Below, in pieces: positions 1-8,403 of a stretch of 52,939 bases of DNA. This stretch comes from an uncultured Chlorobiaceae bacterium (GTDB lineage Bacteria > Bacteroidota > Chlorobiia > Chlorobiales > Chlorobiaceae), in the NCBI GenBank assembly GCA_903865705.1, contig CAIPKT010000126.1, positions 1 to 52,939 of the forward strand, in the 5' to 3' direction. How positions within the stretch are numbered: position 1 is the stretch's first letter; every line of letters begins with the position of its first letter. Made by a program: the position numbers and the translations under genes. The notes under the pieces are model-generated. The model made no database searches. It was not told where the DNA came from and worked only from the letters and a program-made list of their open reading frames with translations.

Positions 1-169
1 GGAAAAAAAGACCGCGAAAGCCTACGACGCCCTGGGGTTCCTGGGCATGTCGCAGCGCGCCTATGTGCTTGTTGATGAAGAGGGTAAGGTTCTGCTCGCC
101 TACAGCGACTTTTTGCCGATTATCTATCAGCCGATGAAGGACTTGCTGGCTAAAATCGATGCGGCATGA
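1..169 (+). CDS. Peroxiredoxin-like protein, C-terminal fragment
   Basis: Reading from base 2 gives about 55 residues ending at the TGA at 167-169; the gene begins before the window. The fragment contains KAYDALGFLGMSQRAYVLVD, then EEGKVLLAYSD and a helical end, PMKDLLAKIDAA. This matches the C-terminal part of AhpC/TSA (BCP-like) peroxiredoxins, where a 'YGV...R..FVID..G.I' strand pair precedes a final helix. Such enzymes reduce peroxides using thioredoxin. The peroxidatic cysteine would be upstream and cannot be seen, so the assignment rests only on the tail. Confidence 0.55.
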   Translation, partial: EKKTAKAYDALGFLGMSQRAYVLVDEEGKVLLAYSDFLPIIYQPMKDLLAKIDAA

Positions 170-325
170 GTTTCGCAGAAAAGATGCAGGAGTAAACAGC
201 GGTGATGGCTTGTGAGAATCAGCGGGGGCGCCTGGTACAAATACCGCAACAAAATGTACGTGTTATTTGCAATTATCAGGCGTTCTCCTTCGCTCCCCTC
301 GATAATTGTGCAACGCATCTTCGTT

Positions 326-361
326 GTTTGAAAAAATGTCAATTTCGACATATATTCAAAC
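326..361. promoter_or_regulatory. Palindromic operator candidate of the HigBA-type locus
   Basis: Two 15-nt arms, 326-340 (GTTTGAAAAAATGTC) and 347-361 (GACATATATTCAAAC), are inverted repeats matching at 13 of 15 positions across a 6-nt spacer. The right arm ends on the base before the toxin ATG at 362. XRE-type antitoxins usually repress their own operon through such dyads, so this is the likely binding site of the antitoxin encoded at 716-1027. Function is inferred from position and symmetry. Confidence 0.6.
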
Positions 362-703
362 ATGCATAAGATTGATGAAAAGCCACTTGTATGGCTGCAC
401 GGCGAGATCAAAACTCCTCCAATGTCACAACATGCGAGGATTGAAACCGGATATTTATTGCGCCGCCTTCAAAAAGGAGATCTGCTTTCCATGCCGTGGT
501 CAAGACCGATGCCATCTGTTGAGGCAAGATGTCATGAGTTGCGAATCACTGACGATAATTCTATCTGGCGAATTTTATACAGGATAGATGATGATGCAAT
601 CTTGATCCTTGAGGTATTCAAGAAAAAAACTCAACAGACCCCTAAAAGCGTCGTGGATAGTTGTCGCAAGCGTGTTCGCTTATACGATTCCCTTTACCTG
701 TAA
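362..703 (+). CDS. HigB/Gp49-like (RelE superfamily) toxin
   Basis: This 113-residue protein resembles the phage-derived Gp49-like/HigB toxin family (DUF891 type), which are ribosome-dependent mRNA interferases of the RelE fold. Typical features are the start KPLVWLHGEIKTPP, then ARIETGYLLRRLQKGD, the segment SMPWSRPMPSVEARCHELRI, a WRILYRIDDDAILILEVF strand pair, and a Lys/Arg-rich end (KKKTQQTPKSVVDSCRKRV). Length is normal for the family. ATG 362 is the only ATG in frame near the conserved start. No Shine-Dalgarno is visible because the operator palindrome fills the upstream bases. The antitoxin gene follows 12 nt downstream, the toxin-first order typical of higBA. It looks intact. Confidence 0.82.
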   Translation: MHKIDEKPLVWLHGEIKTPPMSQHARIETGYLLRRLQKGDLLSMPWSRPMPSVEARCHELRITDDNSIWRILYRIDDDAILILEVFKKKTQQTPKSVVDSCRKRVRLYDSLYL

Positions 704-715
704 TCAATAGCCGTT

Positions 716-1027
716 ATGAACAAGGAAAAACAGATGAAACTTGAGGCTTCCGGGTGGAAGATCGGAAGCGTTGATGAATTCTTGGAACTCAGCCAGGAAG
801 AGACCGAATTCATTGAATTAAAACTCTCCTTGAGCCAGAATCTTAAAGAACGCCGTCAGTCACTCCGGTTGACTCAAAAAGATTTTGCAAGAATGATTCA
901 TTCAAGCCAATCCCGCGTTGCAAAAATGGAAGCTGGCGATCCAGCCGTATCGATTGATCTGCTTGTAAAATCACTGCTTGCCCTCAAAACTTCAAAAAAA
1001 AAGGTGGCAGGGATGCTTCCCCACTGA
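716..1027 (+). CDS. HigA-like XRE-family antitoxin
   Basis: A 103-residue protein with an XRE/Cro helix-turn-helix in its second half: LKERRQSLRLTQKDFARMIH is helices 1-2 and SSQSRVAKMEAGDPAVSIDL is the recognition helix and following turn (about residues 44-84). The N-terminal 40 residues are acidic and probably form the toxin-binding part. It lies 12 nt after the HigB-like toxin and is almost certainly co-transcribed with it. Expected role: neutralise the toxin and repress the operon through the palindrome at 326-361. Partner and autoregulation are inferred from context. Confidence 0.82.
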   Translation: MNKEKQMKLEASGWKIGSVDEFLELSQEETEFIELKLSLSQNLKERRQSLRLTQKDFARMIHSSQSRVAKMEAGDPAVSIDLLVKSLLALKTSKKKVAGMLPH

Positions 1028-1122
1028 TTGGAGACTCTCTATTTTTCCGTAAACCAACCTGAATTCGGAATGAATGGGATGTAGCCTGCAAATTGCATCT
1101 GCGCGAAGCGGCACTACCGCTG

Positions 1123-4050
1123 TTAGCCCGGGTTCTTTTCATTTTCAATGATTATGTTCAAAAACAATTTCACTGCCATTGGGTCAAAATGTGTTCCGGA
1201 AAGTGAGCGGATATACTCCAACACTTTATCTTCGGGCCAGGATTTGCGGTACGGACGATCACTGCGAAGTGCGTCCCATACATCGATAACAGCGAAGAGA
1301 CGCGCCCCCAGCGGAATCTGCTCACCTTTCAATCCGCGCGGATAACCACTCCCGTCCCATTTTTCATGATGACAATAGGGGATGTCGATCGCCTCGCGCA
1401 GGTAAGCAATGGGCGAAAGCATTTTGAATGCAAAATCCGGATGCTGGCGTATGATTGCCCAGTCATCTTCGGTCAGTTTGTTTGTCTTGAGCAAGATGCT
1501 ATCCGGCACGCCCATCTTGCCAATATCATGCAAAAGTGCACCGCGTCGCATATTCACCAATTCTACATCTGTCATTCCTGCCATGCGCGCCATTTTGATG
1601 GTCATTTCGGTCACGCGCAAAGTGTGACCTTCGGTTTCCTTGTCACGCAAATCCAGCGCTCGCGACCAACCCTCAATTGTGGAGTCGTATGCCAGCAACA
1701 AGTCTTGGTTGGCGCGCTGCAATCCGCTAAATAATCGGTTGTTATCGATCGCGATAGCAGATTGGGTAGCCAAATCGGACAGAAAATCAAACCCGTTCGC
1801 ATCCAAATCAAACGGCGTTTTGTGAAATATCTCCAAAACACCATTGACATTACCTTTGGCAATCAACGGAATGGCGTAGCATTCCACAAAGTCTTCACCT
1901 TCGATGATAGATGCACCAACAACTTCCCGGTCAGCTCTGGCAAAAGTAGAGATATGCTGTACTTTCTGTTCAAGCGCAGCAAGCCCGGCAATTCCCTGTC
2001 CGATTCTCGATTCTGAATGTTCAAGGCTCTTTGAGCTAAACCCTAGCCCTGCAAAATACGCCAACGTTTGTGTATCGGGATTGAACAACAAAATATCGGC
2101 AGCGTCAACATGCAGGACAGCAAGAATCTGTTCGAGAACGGTTTTGAGCGCGAGGGAAACATTGTTGACGCCCATGATGACAACGTCAACTTGCCGCAAG
2201 GCCTGCACGCGTTGAAGCTGAAGCACAATTTCTTCTTCCGCTTGTTTGAGATTGGTGATGTCCAGATGTGTGCCAAGCGCACGCAACGGTTTCCCATCAG
2301 CAGTGCGGGTGAACACTTTACCGCGATCCAGAACATAGACCCATTGTCCCTCTTTATGCTTCATGCGGCATTCGCATTCATAAATGTTCGTTTCACCCCT
2401 TAAATGTTTTTCCAGCAAAAGATCGGATTTTTTCAAATCATCAGAATGAACCAGATTCCTCCAGGTCTGAATACTGGCCGGCGCAATTTCTTCCGAGCTG
2501 TATCCAACCATCTCTGCCCAGTAATCATTAAAAACGACTTCGCCAGTTTGCACATTCCAATCCCAGGTACCAAGCTTGGCTGCATCAATGATTGCTTCAA
2601 AGCGTTCTTTTTGCAGAGAAACATCTGAAGCCTCTTTGCGCTCGGTAATGTCAATACCGAGAACGGCGAGCCAAGTCAATTCGCCCTTACCGTCAAAGAT
2701 CGGCTGGATATAATTGTCAATGTTTCTTCCGCCACGGATATCTTCAAATCGGATCGGCATGCCCGAAGCAACCACCTGGTCCATGCGCTTTTTTCTTTCG
2801 ATTGCTACTGTTGGCGGCAAGAGATCAAAGATATTCATGCCGATCATCCCCTGAACATCCAGGCTAAGGCGTTGTGCAATGGTCACATTCGCCGCCAGGA
2901 TTACGCCGCTGGTATTCAGCAAATAGACAGATTCCGGATTAGCGTTGACTAATCCATGCCACATAGCCTCGCTATTGCTGAGTTCTTCTTCCCTCTTCCG
3001 CAAGTCGACAGTAATCTCTTGCGCCAAAGCAAGTGCACGCTCACGTGTATTTTCCTGTGTTCGAACATAAAGAAAGGCAAAAACACTGATAACTATCCCG
3101 ATAATCAGAATACCCCCCGACTGGAATCTGTCAACGGTAGACTCGAAAAGTGGAAGTGTCGTAAAAACCAGGGTCCATTTATGACCGTAAAGATCGATGA
3201 TCCTTCGGCTGGAAAAATCCGGCGTTACATTCTCATTCAATGCGACAGACTTGTTGCTATAGATCAAGTTGGATATGGAGAGCTCAGTGCCATCGTAGAT
3301 TTGAATGTCAATATCACTCACGGGGATCGGATAAATCCCCTGCATGAAATTGCTGACGCGAAAAGGACTGTAAACATATCCAAGAATCGCTGCGCGCCTC
3401 CCCTCGACGTTCTCTATCGACAAGCCAAGCCTGTAAACGGGGAAATATATCAAAAAACCGGACTGGACATCCTGCATGGTTTCCTGAACCAGCTTCACCT
3501 GGCCTGAGATTGAGGGTGTATCGCTATCCCGCGCGTACTCCATGGCGGCGCGGCGCACGGGCTCAGAAAACATATCATAGCCAAAGGCACGCTGGTTACG
3601 CAGATCAAAAGGTTCAAGGAAGATGATGGATGTGTACACGTCGCGTTCACCCGGAGGGCGCACCGTGTAAGAAGGGAATCCCTCGGCCCGGACCTGCTGG
3701 ATGTGTTGCGCCAGTTCCGCCGGCTGAATAATCTTGGAAAAACCGAGCCCCTGTATACCGGGAAAAGTCTTGCTCGCTCCAAAATGTTCGACATACGTCC
3801 GCCATTCTGTCCGGGTAACCTCTTTGGAACCGGCAAAGAGCGCAGCACTTCCCCGCAGAACCATTACGTAATCCTGAATTCTATTGGTGATATCCGATGT
3901 GATCTCTTCAGTGCGATTCAGGTATCTCTCCTGCGCGCGCGCTTGAATAAAGTTGCTGGAAACCCGCCAAATAATGACGGTCAAGGCAAGACAAAGCAAA
4001 AGAATAAAATAGGGAACGACCTTTCGCTTGGTATGTAATATTTTGAGCAT
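1123..4050 (-). CDS. CHASE-PAS-PAS-GAF-HD-GYP c-di-GMP phosphodiesterase
   Basis: A 975-residue sensory protein. A transmembrane helix at about residues 13-32 and a second near 313-330 enclose an extracytoplasmic CHASE domain (about 75-260). Two PAS domains follow (about 355-475 and 480-605; each ends in an 'xDITxxKxA' PAC motif: GIDITERKEA and HLDITNLKQA), then a GAF domain (about 625-775). The C-terminal HD-GYP domain begins near 800, with HD at 841-842 (ALLHDIGKMGVPDSILLK), HHEKWDGSGYP around 894-904 and DVWDALRSDRPYR after it. All metal-ligand and GYP signatures are present, so it should hydrolyse c-di-GMP. It converges on the HigBA pair and is divergent from ndk; no partner gene is adjacent. 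The ligand of the CHASE domain is unknown. Confidence 0.88.
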   Translation of the reverse strand: MLKILHTKRKVVPYFILLLCLALTVIIWRVSSNFIQARAQERYLNRTEEITSDITNRIQDYVMVLRGSAALFAGSKEVTRTEWRTYVEHFGASKTFPGIQGLGFSKIIQPAELAQHIQQVRAEGFPSYTVRPPGERDVYTSIIFLEPFDLRNQRAFGYDMFSEPVRRAAMEYARDSDTPSISGQVKLVQETMQDVQSGFLIYFPVYRLGLSIENVEGRRAAILGYVYSPFRVSNFMQGIYPIPVSDIDIQIYDGTELSISNLIYSNKSVALNENVTPDFSSRRIIDLYGHKWTLVFTTLPLFESTVDRFQSGGILIIGIVISVFAFLYVRTQENTRERALALAQEITVDLRKREEELSNSEAMWHGLVNANPESVYLLNTSGVILAANVTIAQRLSLDVQGMIGMNIFDLLPPTVAIERKKRMDQVVASGMPIRFEDIRGGRNIDNYIQPIFDGKGELTWLAVLGIDITERKEASDVSLQKERFEAIIDAAKLGTWDWNVQTGEVVFNDYWAEMVGYSSEEIAPASIQTWRNLVHSDDLKKSDLLLEKHLRGETNIYECECRMKHKEGQWVYVLDRGKVFTRTADGKPLRALGTHLDITNLKQAEEEIVLQLQRVQALRQVDVVIMGVNNVSLALKTVLEQILAVLHVDAADILLFNPDTQTLAYFAGLGFSSKSLEHSESRIGQGIAGLAALEQKVQHISTFARADREVVGASIIEGEDFVECYAIPLIAKGNVNGVLEIFHKTPFDLDANGFDFLSDLATQSAIAIDNNRLFSGLQRANQDLLLAYDSTIEGWSRALDLRDKETEGHTLRVTEMTIKMARMAGMTDVELVNMRRGALLHDIGKMGVPDSILLKTNKLTEDDWAIIRQHPDFAFKMLSPIAYLREAIDIPYCHHEKWDGSGYPRGLKGEQIPLGARLFAVIDVWDALRSDRPYRKSWPEDKVLEYIRSLSGTHFDPMAVKLFLNIIIENEKNPG

Positions 4051-4090
4051 GGGTAGAATGAGTTGAATCCAACCGGAATGCGTAATATTA

Positions 4091-4118
4091 TTGTATCAAT
4101 AGTATAGTAATGTATAAT
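4091..4118 (+). promoter_or_regulatory. Possible ndk promoter
   Basis: TTGTAT at 4091-4096 and a consensus TATAAT at 4113-4118 are separated by 16 nt in an AT-rich stretch between the divergent HD-GYP gene and ndk. Transcription would begin near 4125 and leave a leader of about 190 nt before the ndk ATG. The rest of the 265-base gap shows nothing else convincing. Sequence match only. Confidence 0.3.
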
Positions 4119-4315
4119 TCAAAATAATGCAACTATTGAGAAAGGAACCACCAGATTCCCGGAAAAAATGAATACTGCCGTGATTTTGCTCTGCATTACT
4201 TCTTCTGCTTGCAAGCCCCCCACGAATAGAAGCGGCATGAGTTTCAATAATCCAGCGCATTTCTGTATCTTCGCTCGACCTTTTTTTTCCGCCAATACAA
4301 ATGTATACAAACAAA

Positions 4316-4738
4316 ATGGAAAGAACGCTTACCATCCTGAAACCGGACTGCGTCAAGAAGCAGCTTATCGGTGCTGTTATCGACCAAATTGAACGCGCCG
4401 GCTTCCGTGTTGTCGCCATGAAAAAAATCAAGCTCACCCGGGAAACTGCCGGCGAGTTTTATGCCGTACACCGTGAGCGCCCGTTTTTTGGTGAATTGGT
4501 AGAGTTTATGTCTTCAGGGCCATGTGTCCCGATTATTCTTGAAAAAGAGAATGCTGTGGCCGACTTCCGTACGCTTATCGGCGCAACCGATCCAGCTCAG
4601 GCTGATGCAGGTACCGTGCGCAAGCTTTATGCCGACAGCAAGGGCGAGAACATTGTTCACGGTTCTGACTCTGCTGAGAACGCAGCCATCGAGGCAGGAT
4701 TTTTCTTTGCGGCTGAAGAGGTTGTCAGAAGCAACTGA
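4316..4738 (+). CDS. ndk: Nucleoside diphosphate kinase
   Basis: A 140-residue NDP kinase, which transfers the gamma phosphate of ATP to nucleoside diphosphates through a phosphohistidine. The start [20 protein letters not shown] is the family N-terminus. The active-site histidine lies in [12 protein letters not shown] near residue 116, and the [15 protein letters not shown] segment is conserved. An upstream in-frame ATG at 4301 would add five residues (MYTNK), but the family start favours 4316. The gene stands alone on the plus strand and ends just before a strong symmetrical terminator. Confidence 0.96.
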   Translation: MERTLTILKPDCVKKQLIGAVIDQIERAGFRVVAMKKIKLTRETAGEFYAVHRERPFFGELVEFMSSGPCVPIILEKENAVADFRTLIGATDPAQADAGTVRKLYADSKGENIVHGSDSAENAAIEAGFFFAAEEVVRSN

Positions 4739-4752
4739 TCATTTTTACTCGA

Positions 4753-4792
4753 GCAACAAAAAAAGCGACCTTATGGCCGCTTTTTTTGTTGC
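4753..4792. terminator. Bidirectional rho-independent terminator (ndk / AI-2E cluster)
   Basis: Arms at 4753-4767 (GCAACAAAAAAAGCG) and 4778-4792 (CGCTTTTTTTGTTGC) are perfect reverse complements with a 10-nt centre. The A-tract on one side and T-tract on the other give a U-run in both directions. The hairpin therefore serves ndk (+) and the convergent nine-gene minus-strand cluster ending at 4840. Confidence 0.88.
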
Positions 4793-4839
4793 TTCTTTGA
4801 CGTCAGGCACAGGCGTTATTGGTGCTTTCTGACACCAAT

Positions 4840-5919
4840 CTACGGCCCGGCAGGTTTATCCCCTTTAATCTCATAGAGATACTCACTGAAGGTTTCGCCG
4901 TACATCTCCCATACCGTCATAAAGAGCGCCGCGACAATCGGACCAAGAATGAAGCCGAAAACCCCGAACAGCCCTATGCCTCCAAGTGTGCCAAAAAAAA
5001 TCAGCAGCTCCGGCATTTGGGTGTCGCGCCCGATCAGGACAGGACGAAGAATATTGTCGATCTGACCGACCACAATGCTGCAGAAAAGGAGAACGCCTAT
5101 GGCTTGCGGGTACTGCCCTGTTGCGGCCAGATAGATGACGGCCGGAACCCAGACAAGGGCCGATCCAAGAACAGGCAGAACCGCAAGCACCGACATAATG
5201 GTGCCCCAAAAAAGAGCACTGTCAATACCGGCAAAATGCAGGGCAAGGCCTGCAAGAGAACCCTGCACGGCACCCACGACCATGGTTCCTTTTATGGTCG
5301 CTCTGCTCACCGAAATGAACTTGTCGAGCAGTCGGTTCTGATCGACTTGCGGCAAGGGGAGGTAGGAGAGAAACTGTGCCAGAATCTGTTTTCCGTCTCT
5401 TAAAAAAAAGAACATGGTGTAGAGAAAGACAAAAAAGATAAAGATATCGTTGAACGCTGAATAGGTAAACGTGGAAATGGAGTTAAAAAGCATTGAACCG
5501 GTGTTGCTGGCAAACTCTCCTGCTTTCTGAAAAATCTCCGAACGGTAGAGCTGTAGTTCGGGATAAAACGAGAGCGAACGGAGCTGCTGATCGAATGCTG
5601 CTGGCTCGAGGATCTGCTGCTGCAACCAGGGCACGGCAATGCGGCTTATCCTGATTGCCTGTTTGGCAACAATACCGAGAAGAGCTGCGAAGGGAAGGAA
5701 AACAATGAGCAGCAGCGTTACAATGGTCATGGATGCACTCAGGCTTTTGCGACCCCTGAACCAGCGTTCAAATCGGTTGAAGACCGGCATGGCCAGGGCC
5801 GAAAAAAGAGCTGCGAGAACAATAGCCATGAAGAAATAGCGGATCATGGCAAAAAAAATGGCCGAAATAAACAGAAGAAGAAAAAGAAGGATAAGGCGAT
5901 GTATTTTTGTGCTGTTCAT
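4840..5919 (-). CDS. AI-2E family (PerM/YdiK) transporter
   Basis: A 359-residue polytopic membrane protein of the AI-2 exporter superfamily (formerly UPF0118). N-terminal helices (LILLFLLLFISAIFFAMIRY and a following pair) precede a large soluble middle part. Characteristic C-terminal helices contain GSALVWVPAVIYLAATGQ, VGQIDNILRPVLIGR and FFGTLGGIGLFGVFGFILGP, the family signature. Substrates vary in this family (AI-2 export, Na+/H+ exchange, unknown), so none is assigned. It is last in the minus-strand cluster, 19 nt after rsmE. Confidence 0.88.
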   Translation of the reverse strand: MNSTKIHRLILLFLLLFISAIFFAMIRYFFMAIVLAALFSALAMPVFNRFERWFRGRKSLSASMTIVTLLLIVFLPFAALLGIVAKQAIRISRIAVPWLQQQILEPAAFDQQLRSLSFYPELQLYRSEIFQKAGEFASNTGSMLFNSISTFTYSAFNDIFIFFVFLYTMFFFLRDGKQILAQFLSYLPLPQVDQNRLLDKFISVSRATIKGTMVVGAVQGSLAGLALHFAGIDSALFWGTIMSVLAVLPVLGSALVWVPAVIYLAATGQYPQAIGVLLFCSIVVGQIDNILRPVLIGRDTQMPELLIFFGTLGGIGLFGVFGFILGPIVAALFMTVWEMYGETFSEYLYEIKGDKPAGP

Positions 5920-5938
5920 GATCGTTTTTTTATGAGTC

Positions 5939-6682
5939 TTAAAACCACTCTATGCGTTCCTCTTCAAGAAGCTGTGTACGAACAAAAGCGACGGCAAAAA
6001 TTCCGGCGGTTTCAGCCCTGAGAATGCTCTTTCCCAGAGAGATTTCACCAAAACCTGCGGCATGGGATTCCTGCACTTCAGCAGCAGTGAACCCGCCTTC
6101 ACCACCAATGAGAAAGAGGATTTTTTTGCCGGAACATTGCACCCTGGGAGCCGCCTCTGAAAGCTCATAGGGAATCAGCTTGAGATCGAAACCCTGAAGT
6201 GCCATAACATTCTTGAAGGAGAGCGGTTCAGTGAGCCGCGGCAGATAATGGCGTTTTGACTGCCGGGCGGCTGAAAGCATGATGGTTCTCCACCGATTGA
6301 GCTTTCCCTTGATTTTGTCACTTGATGGCTGAGAGAGCGTCCGTGCCGTGATCATGGGAATGATGGAGGTAACTCCAAGTTCGGTTGCCTTTTCAAGAAA
6401 GAGCTCGAACCGCTGTGGCGCCTTGAGCAGGGAAAGAGCGACGGTCACTTCGGTTTTGGGCCGATCAAGCCGGCTGTAGCACAGAATTTCTCCTTTGAAT
6501 GAAGTTTTTCCGATATCCGAAATGCTGACCTCGCAGCGCAAACCATTGCCATCAGTAACAAGAATCCGCTCTCCCGTTTTTTTTCGCAGAACCCGCACAA
6601 GATGATGAAACTCATCACCATCAACCGTCAGGCTCCCGGAATCAAGATCAATGTTTTCGGATAAGGTATAAAAGAGTTCCAT
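5939..6682 (-). CDS. rsmE: 16S rRNA (uracil1498-N3)-methyltransferase
   Basis: A 247-residue SPOUT-class methyltransferase; RsmE methylates N3 of U1498 in 16S rRNA using S-adenosylmethionine. An N-terminal PUA-like part (DGDEFHHLVRVLRKKTGERI) precedes the knotted SAM-binding domain with KATELGVTSIIPMITARTL, LIGGEGGFTAAEV and LGKSILRAETA. All three motifs are typical and length is normal. It sits 9 nt after comF-like and 19 nt before the transporter gene. Confidence 0.94.
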   Translation of the reverse strand: MELFYTLSENIDLDSGSLTVDGDEFHHLVRVLRKKTGERILVTDGNGLRCEVSISDIGKTSFKGEILCYSRLDRPKTEVTVALSLLKAPQRFELFLEKATELGVTSIIPMITARTLSQPSSDKIKGKLNRWRTIMLSAARQSKRHYLPRLTEPLSFKNVMALQGFDLKLIPYELSEAAPRVQCSGKKILFLIGGEGGFTAAEVQESHAAGFGEISLGKSILRAETAGIFAVAFVRTQLLEEERIEWF

Positions 6683-6691
6683 TATATTTAT

Positions 6692-7384
6692 TTATTCCTT
6701 GATGGCTAACGCAACAGCAGCAAGGGAGATTTTTTCAGCTCCACCTTCCCGCAGTACAGATGCAGCCGCAGCCATTGTTGCGCCGGTTGTCACAACATCA
6801 TCAACAAGCAGCACATGACGGCCAACAGCGCCTTTGGCGAGCTGAAAGGCCCCTTCGGGATTTCTTTTTCGTTCCTGAGCGGAAAGTCCGGTTTGGGATA
6901 CGGTGTATCGTTTTCTGACCAGAAGATCTCTCCGTAATGGTTTTTGAAGCGATTGAGCGATACCTTCAGCAATTTTTTCGGACTGGTTATATGATCGTTC
7001 AATTTTTTTCAGCGGGTGAAGCGGAACCGCCACAACACAATCTATATCCTCTGTATCCCCTCCTGAAAGGATCCACTCGCCCAGTTGAAAGCCAAAGCTT
7101 CCGGCAATATTGAAAAGCCCTTCATATTTCATGGCATGAAGGACTTGCTGTAACGAACTCTTTTTATGAAACTGGTAACGGCACCAACCCCGTTCAAACA
7201 GGAATTGTTCGCCAAAATGGGAAGCAATGGTTTGGCGCAACTGCCCTTCTGCCGCATCCTGGCTGCTGAACGGATCAAATTCTGCCATGCAGGAGCTGCA
7301 GCAATACGTTTCTCCCGGAAGAAGGAGTTTTCTGCAAAGAAGGCAGACATGGGGAAAGAGTAAATGAAGCTGTTGATCACGCAT
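6692..7384 (-). CDS. ComF family phosphoribosyltransferase-like protein
   Basis: A 230-residue ComF-family protein. The N-terminus has two zinc-ribbon CxxC pairs (VCLLCRK and CCSSCMAEFD). The C-terminal half is a type I phosphoribosyltransferase fold with the PRPP-binding loop VLLVDDVVTTGATMAAA. NQSEKIAEGIAQSLQKPL and RKRNPEGAF are also family features. ComF proteins support DNA uptake in naturally competent bacteria, but homologues are widespread in species not known to be competent, so the cellular role here is open. It lies between the ROK kinase gene and rsmE. Confidence 0.88.
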   Translation of the reverse strand: MRDQQLHLLFPHVCLLCRKLLLPGETYCCSSCMAEFDPFSSQDAAEGQLRQTIASHFGEQFLFERGWCRYQFHKKSSLQQVLHAMKYEGLFNIAGSFGFQLGEWILSGGDTEDIDCVVAVPLHPLKKIERSYNQSEKIAEGIAQSLQKPLRRDLLVRKRYTVSQTGLSAQERKRNPEGAFQLAKGAVGRHVLLVDDVVTTGATMAAAASVLREGGAEKISLAAVALAIKE

Positions 7385-7402
7385 GGCAAACTCTCTTATT
7401 GG

Positions 7403-8386
7403 TTAGCCGAAACATAAGGCCGCGGCACCATATATACCTGCCTTGTTGCCAAGATGCGCCGGCACCAGTTCAAGCCCTTCATGCATGGAAGGGAGCGTCG
7501 AGCGCCTGAGCTGATCGAGGGCAGGAACGAAAACGAGGTTTCCGGCGGCTGCAATTCCCCCGCCAATCACAAATTTTCTGATATCCATCAGAGCCGTAAC
7601 GTTTGCAAGACCAATGCCGAGAAGTGAGCCGATCCTCTGCCATACCGCAAGTGCGACAACGTCTCCATCCCTTGCTGCACGACAAAGATGGCGCGGAGAA
7701 AGTTTTTTATAATCGTGGCCGCACAAGAGACCAGCAGAGGAACCTGATGGGCTGGCCTTGATCATCCGGCGAGCAAGATCGACAATCCCCTTTTTACCAA
7801 TAAAGCTTTCAAGAGTGCCACGTATTCCCGCATGAAGCGTTGATGCTTCAAAATCAATGATCATGAAACCTATTTCGCCCGCAGTACCATTAGGGCCTCG
7901 ATAGAGCTTCCTGTTGAGCACAATTCCCCCTCCAACACCGGTACCGAGGGTCACCATAAGAAAATCCTGAAACTCACGGCCGGCACCATAGACTGCTTCA
8001 CCGAACGCCGCAACATTGGCATCATTATCGATAAAAACCGGAATCGAAAGCCCATTTTTTTCCAGCAGCATTTTCTGCAGTTCGTCACGCAAGGGAAAAA
8101 CAGTCCAGCCTGGAAGATTGGGTGGATAACTCAGCACTCCTTTTTCGGCATCGACCGCACCGGGAGCTCCGAGTCCGACACCTGCGAAATCAGCGGAATC
8201 AAGAGTTGTGGAAGCAACATTATAAAGATCAGCGACAATTGCCGCAAGCTGCGCGACAATCCCCATCGGCCCTGACGCTGTATCGGTGAGCACACTCCTG
8301 TCGGCCAGAATTCCTCTTTCCTCACCAATTACGGCGGCCTTGATTCCCGTGCCTCCAAGATCTATACCAATTGCCCATCGCATCAT
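7403..8386 (-). CDS. ROK-family sugar kinase (glucokinase-like)
   Basis: About 327 residues with the ASKHA fold. ATP-binding phosphate-1 motif AIGIDLGGTGIKAAVIG is at the N-terminus. The catalytic aspartate lies in VFIDNDANVAAFGEAVYGAG, followed by MVTLGTGVGGGIVLN. The sugar-binding loop reads GTAGEIGFMIID instead of the usual GEIGH, and the expected zinc cluster (CxCGxxGCxE) is replaced by AGIRGTLESFIG. The enzyme thus lacks the histidine and cysteines that bind zinc in most ROK kinases. Frame extends to a GTG at 8395, but ATG 8386 has AAAGAG eight nt upstream and is preferred. Substrate is not proven; glucose is likely given glgA upstream. Confidence 0.85.
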   Translation of the reverse strand: MMRWAIGIDLGGTGIKAAVIGEERGILADRSVLTDTASGPMGIVAQLAAIVADLYNVASTTLDSADFAGVGLGAPGAVDAEKGVLSYPPNLPGWTVFPLRDELQKMLLEKNGLSIPVFIDNDANVAAFGEAVYGAGREFQDFLMVTLGTGVGGGIVLNRKLYRGPNGTAGEIGFMIIDFEASTLHAGIRGTLESFIGKKGIVDLARRMIKASPSGSSAGLLCGHDYKKLSPRHLCRAARDGDVVALAVWQRIGSLLGIGLANVTALMDIRKFVIGGGIAAAGNLVFVPALDQLRRSTLPSMHEGLELVPAHLGNKAGIYGAAALCFG

Positions 8387-8403
8387 ACCGTTCACTCTTT
8401 CAA

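Noticed and set aside
1107-1121. AGCGG/CCGCT stem between the HigA-like gene and the HD-GYP gene
   Set aside because: Only 5 bp, and no U-tract follows on either strand.
3703-4038. Long plus-strand open frames opposite the HD-GYP gene
   Set aside because: They are antisense frames of a well-supported protein with clear domains.
4168-4392. Open frame with a lipoprotein-like start (MNTAVILLCITSSAC) upstream of ndk
   Set aside because: It runs out of frame into ndk, and the rest has no domain or codon pattern of a gene.
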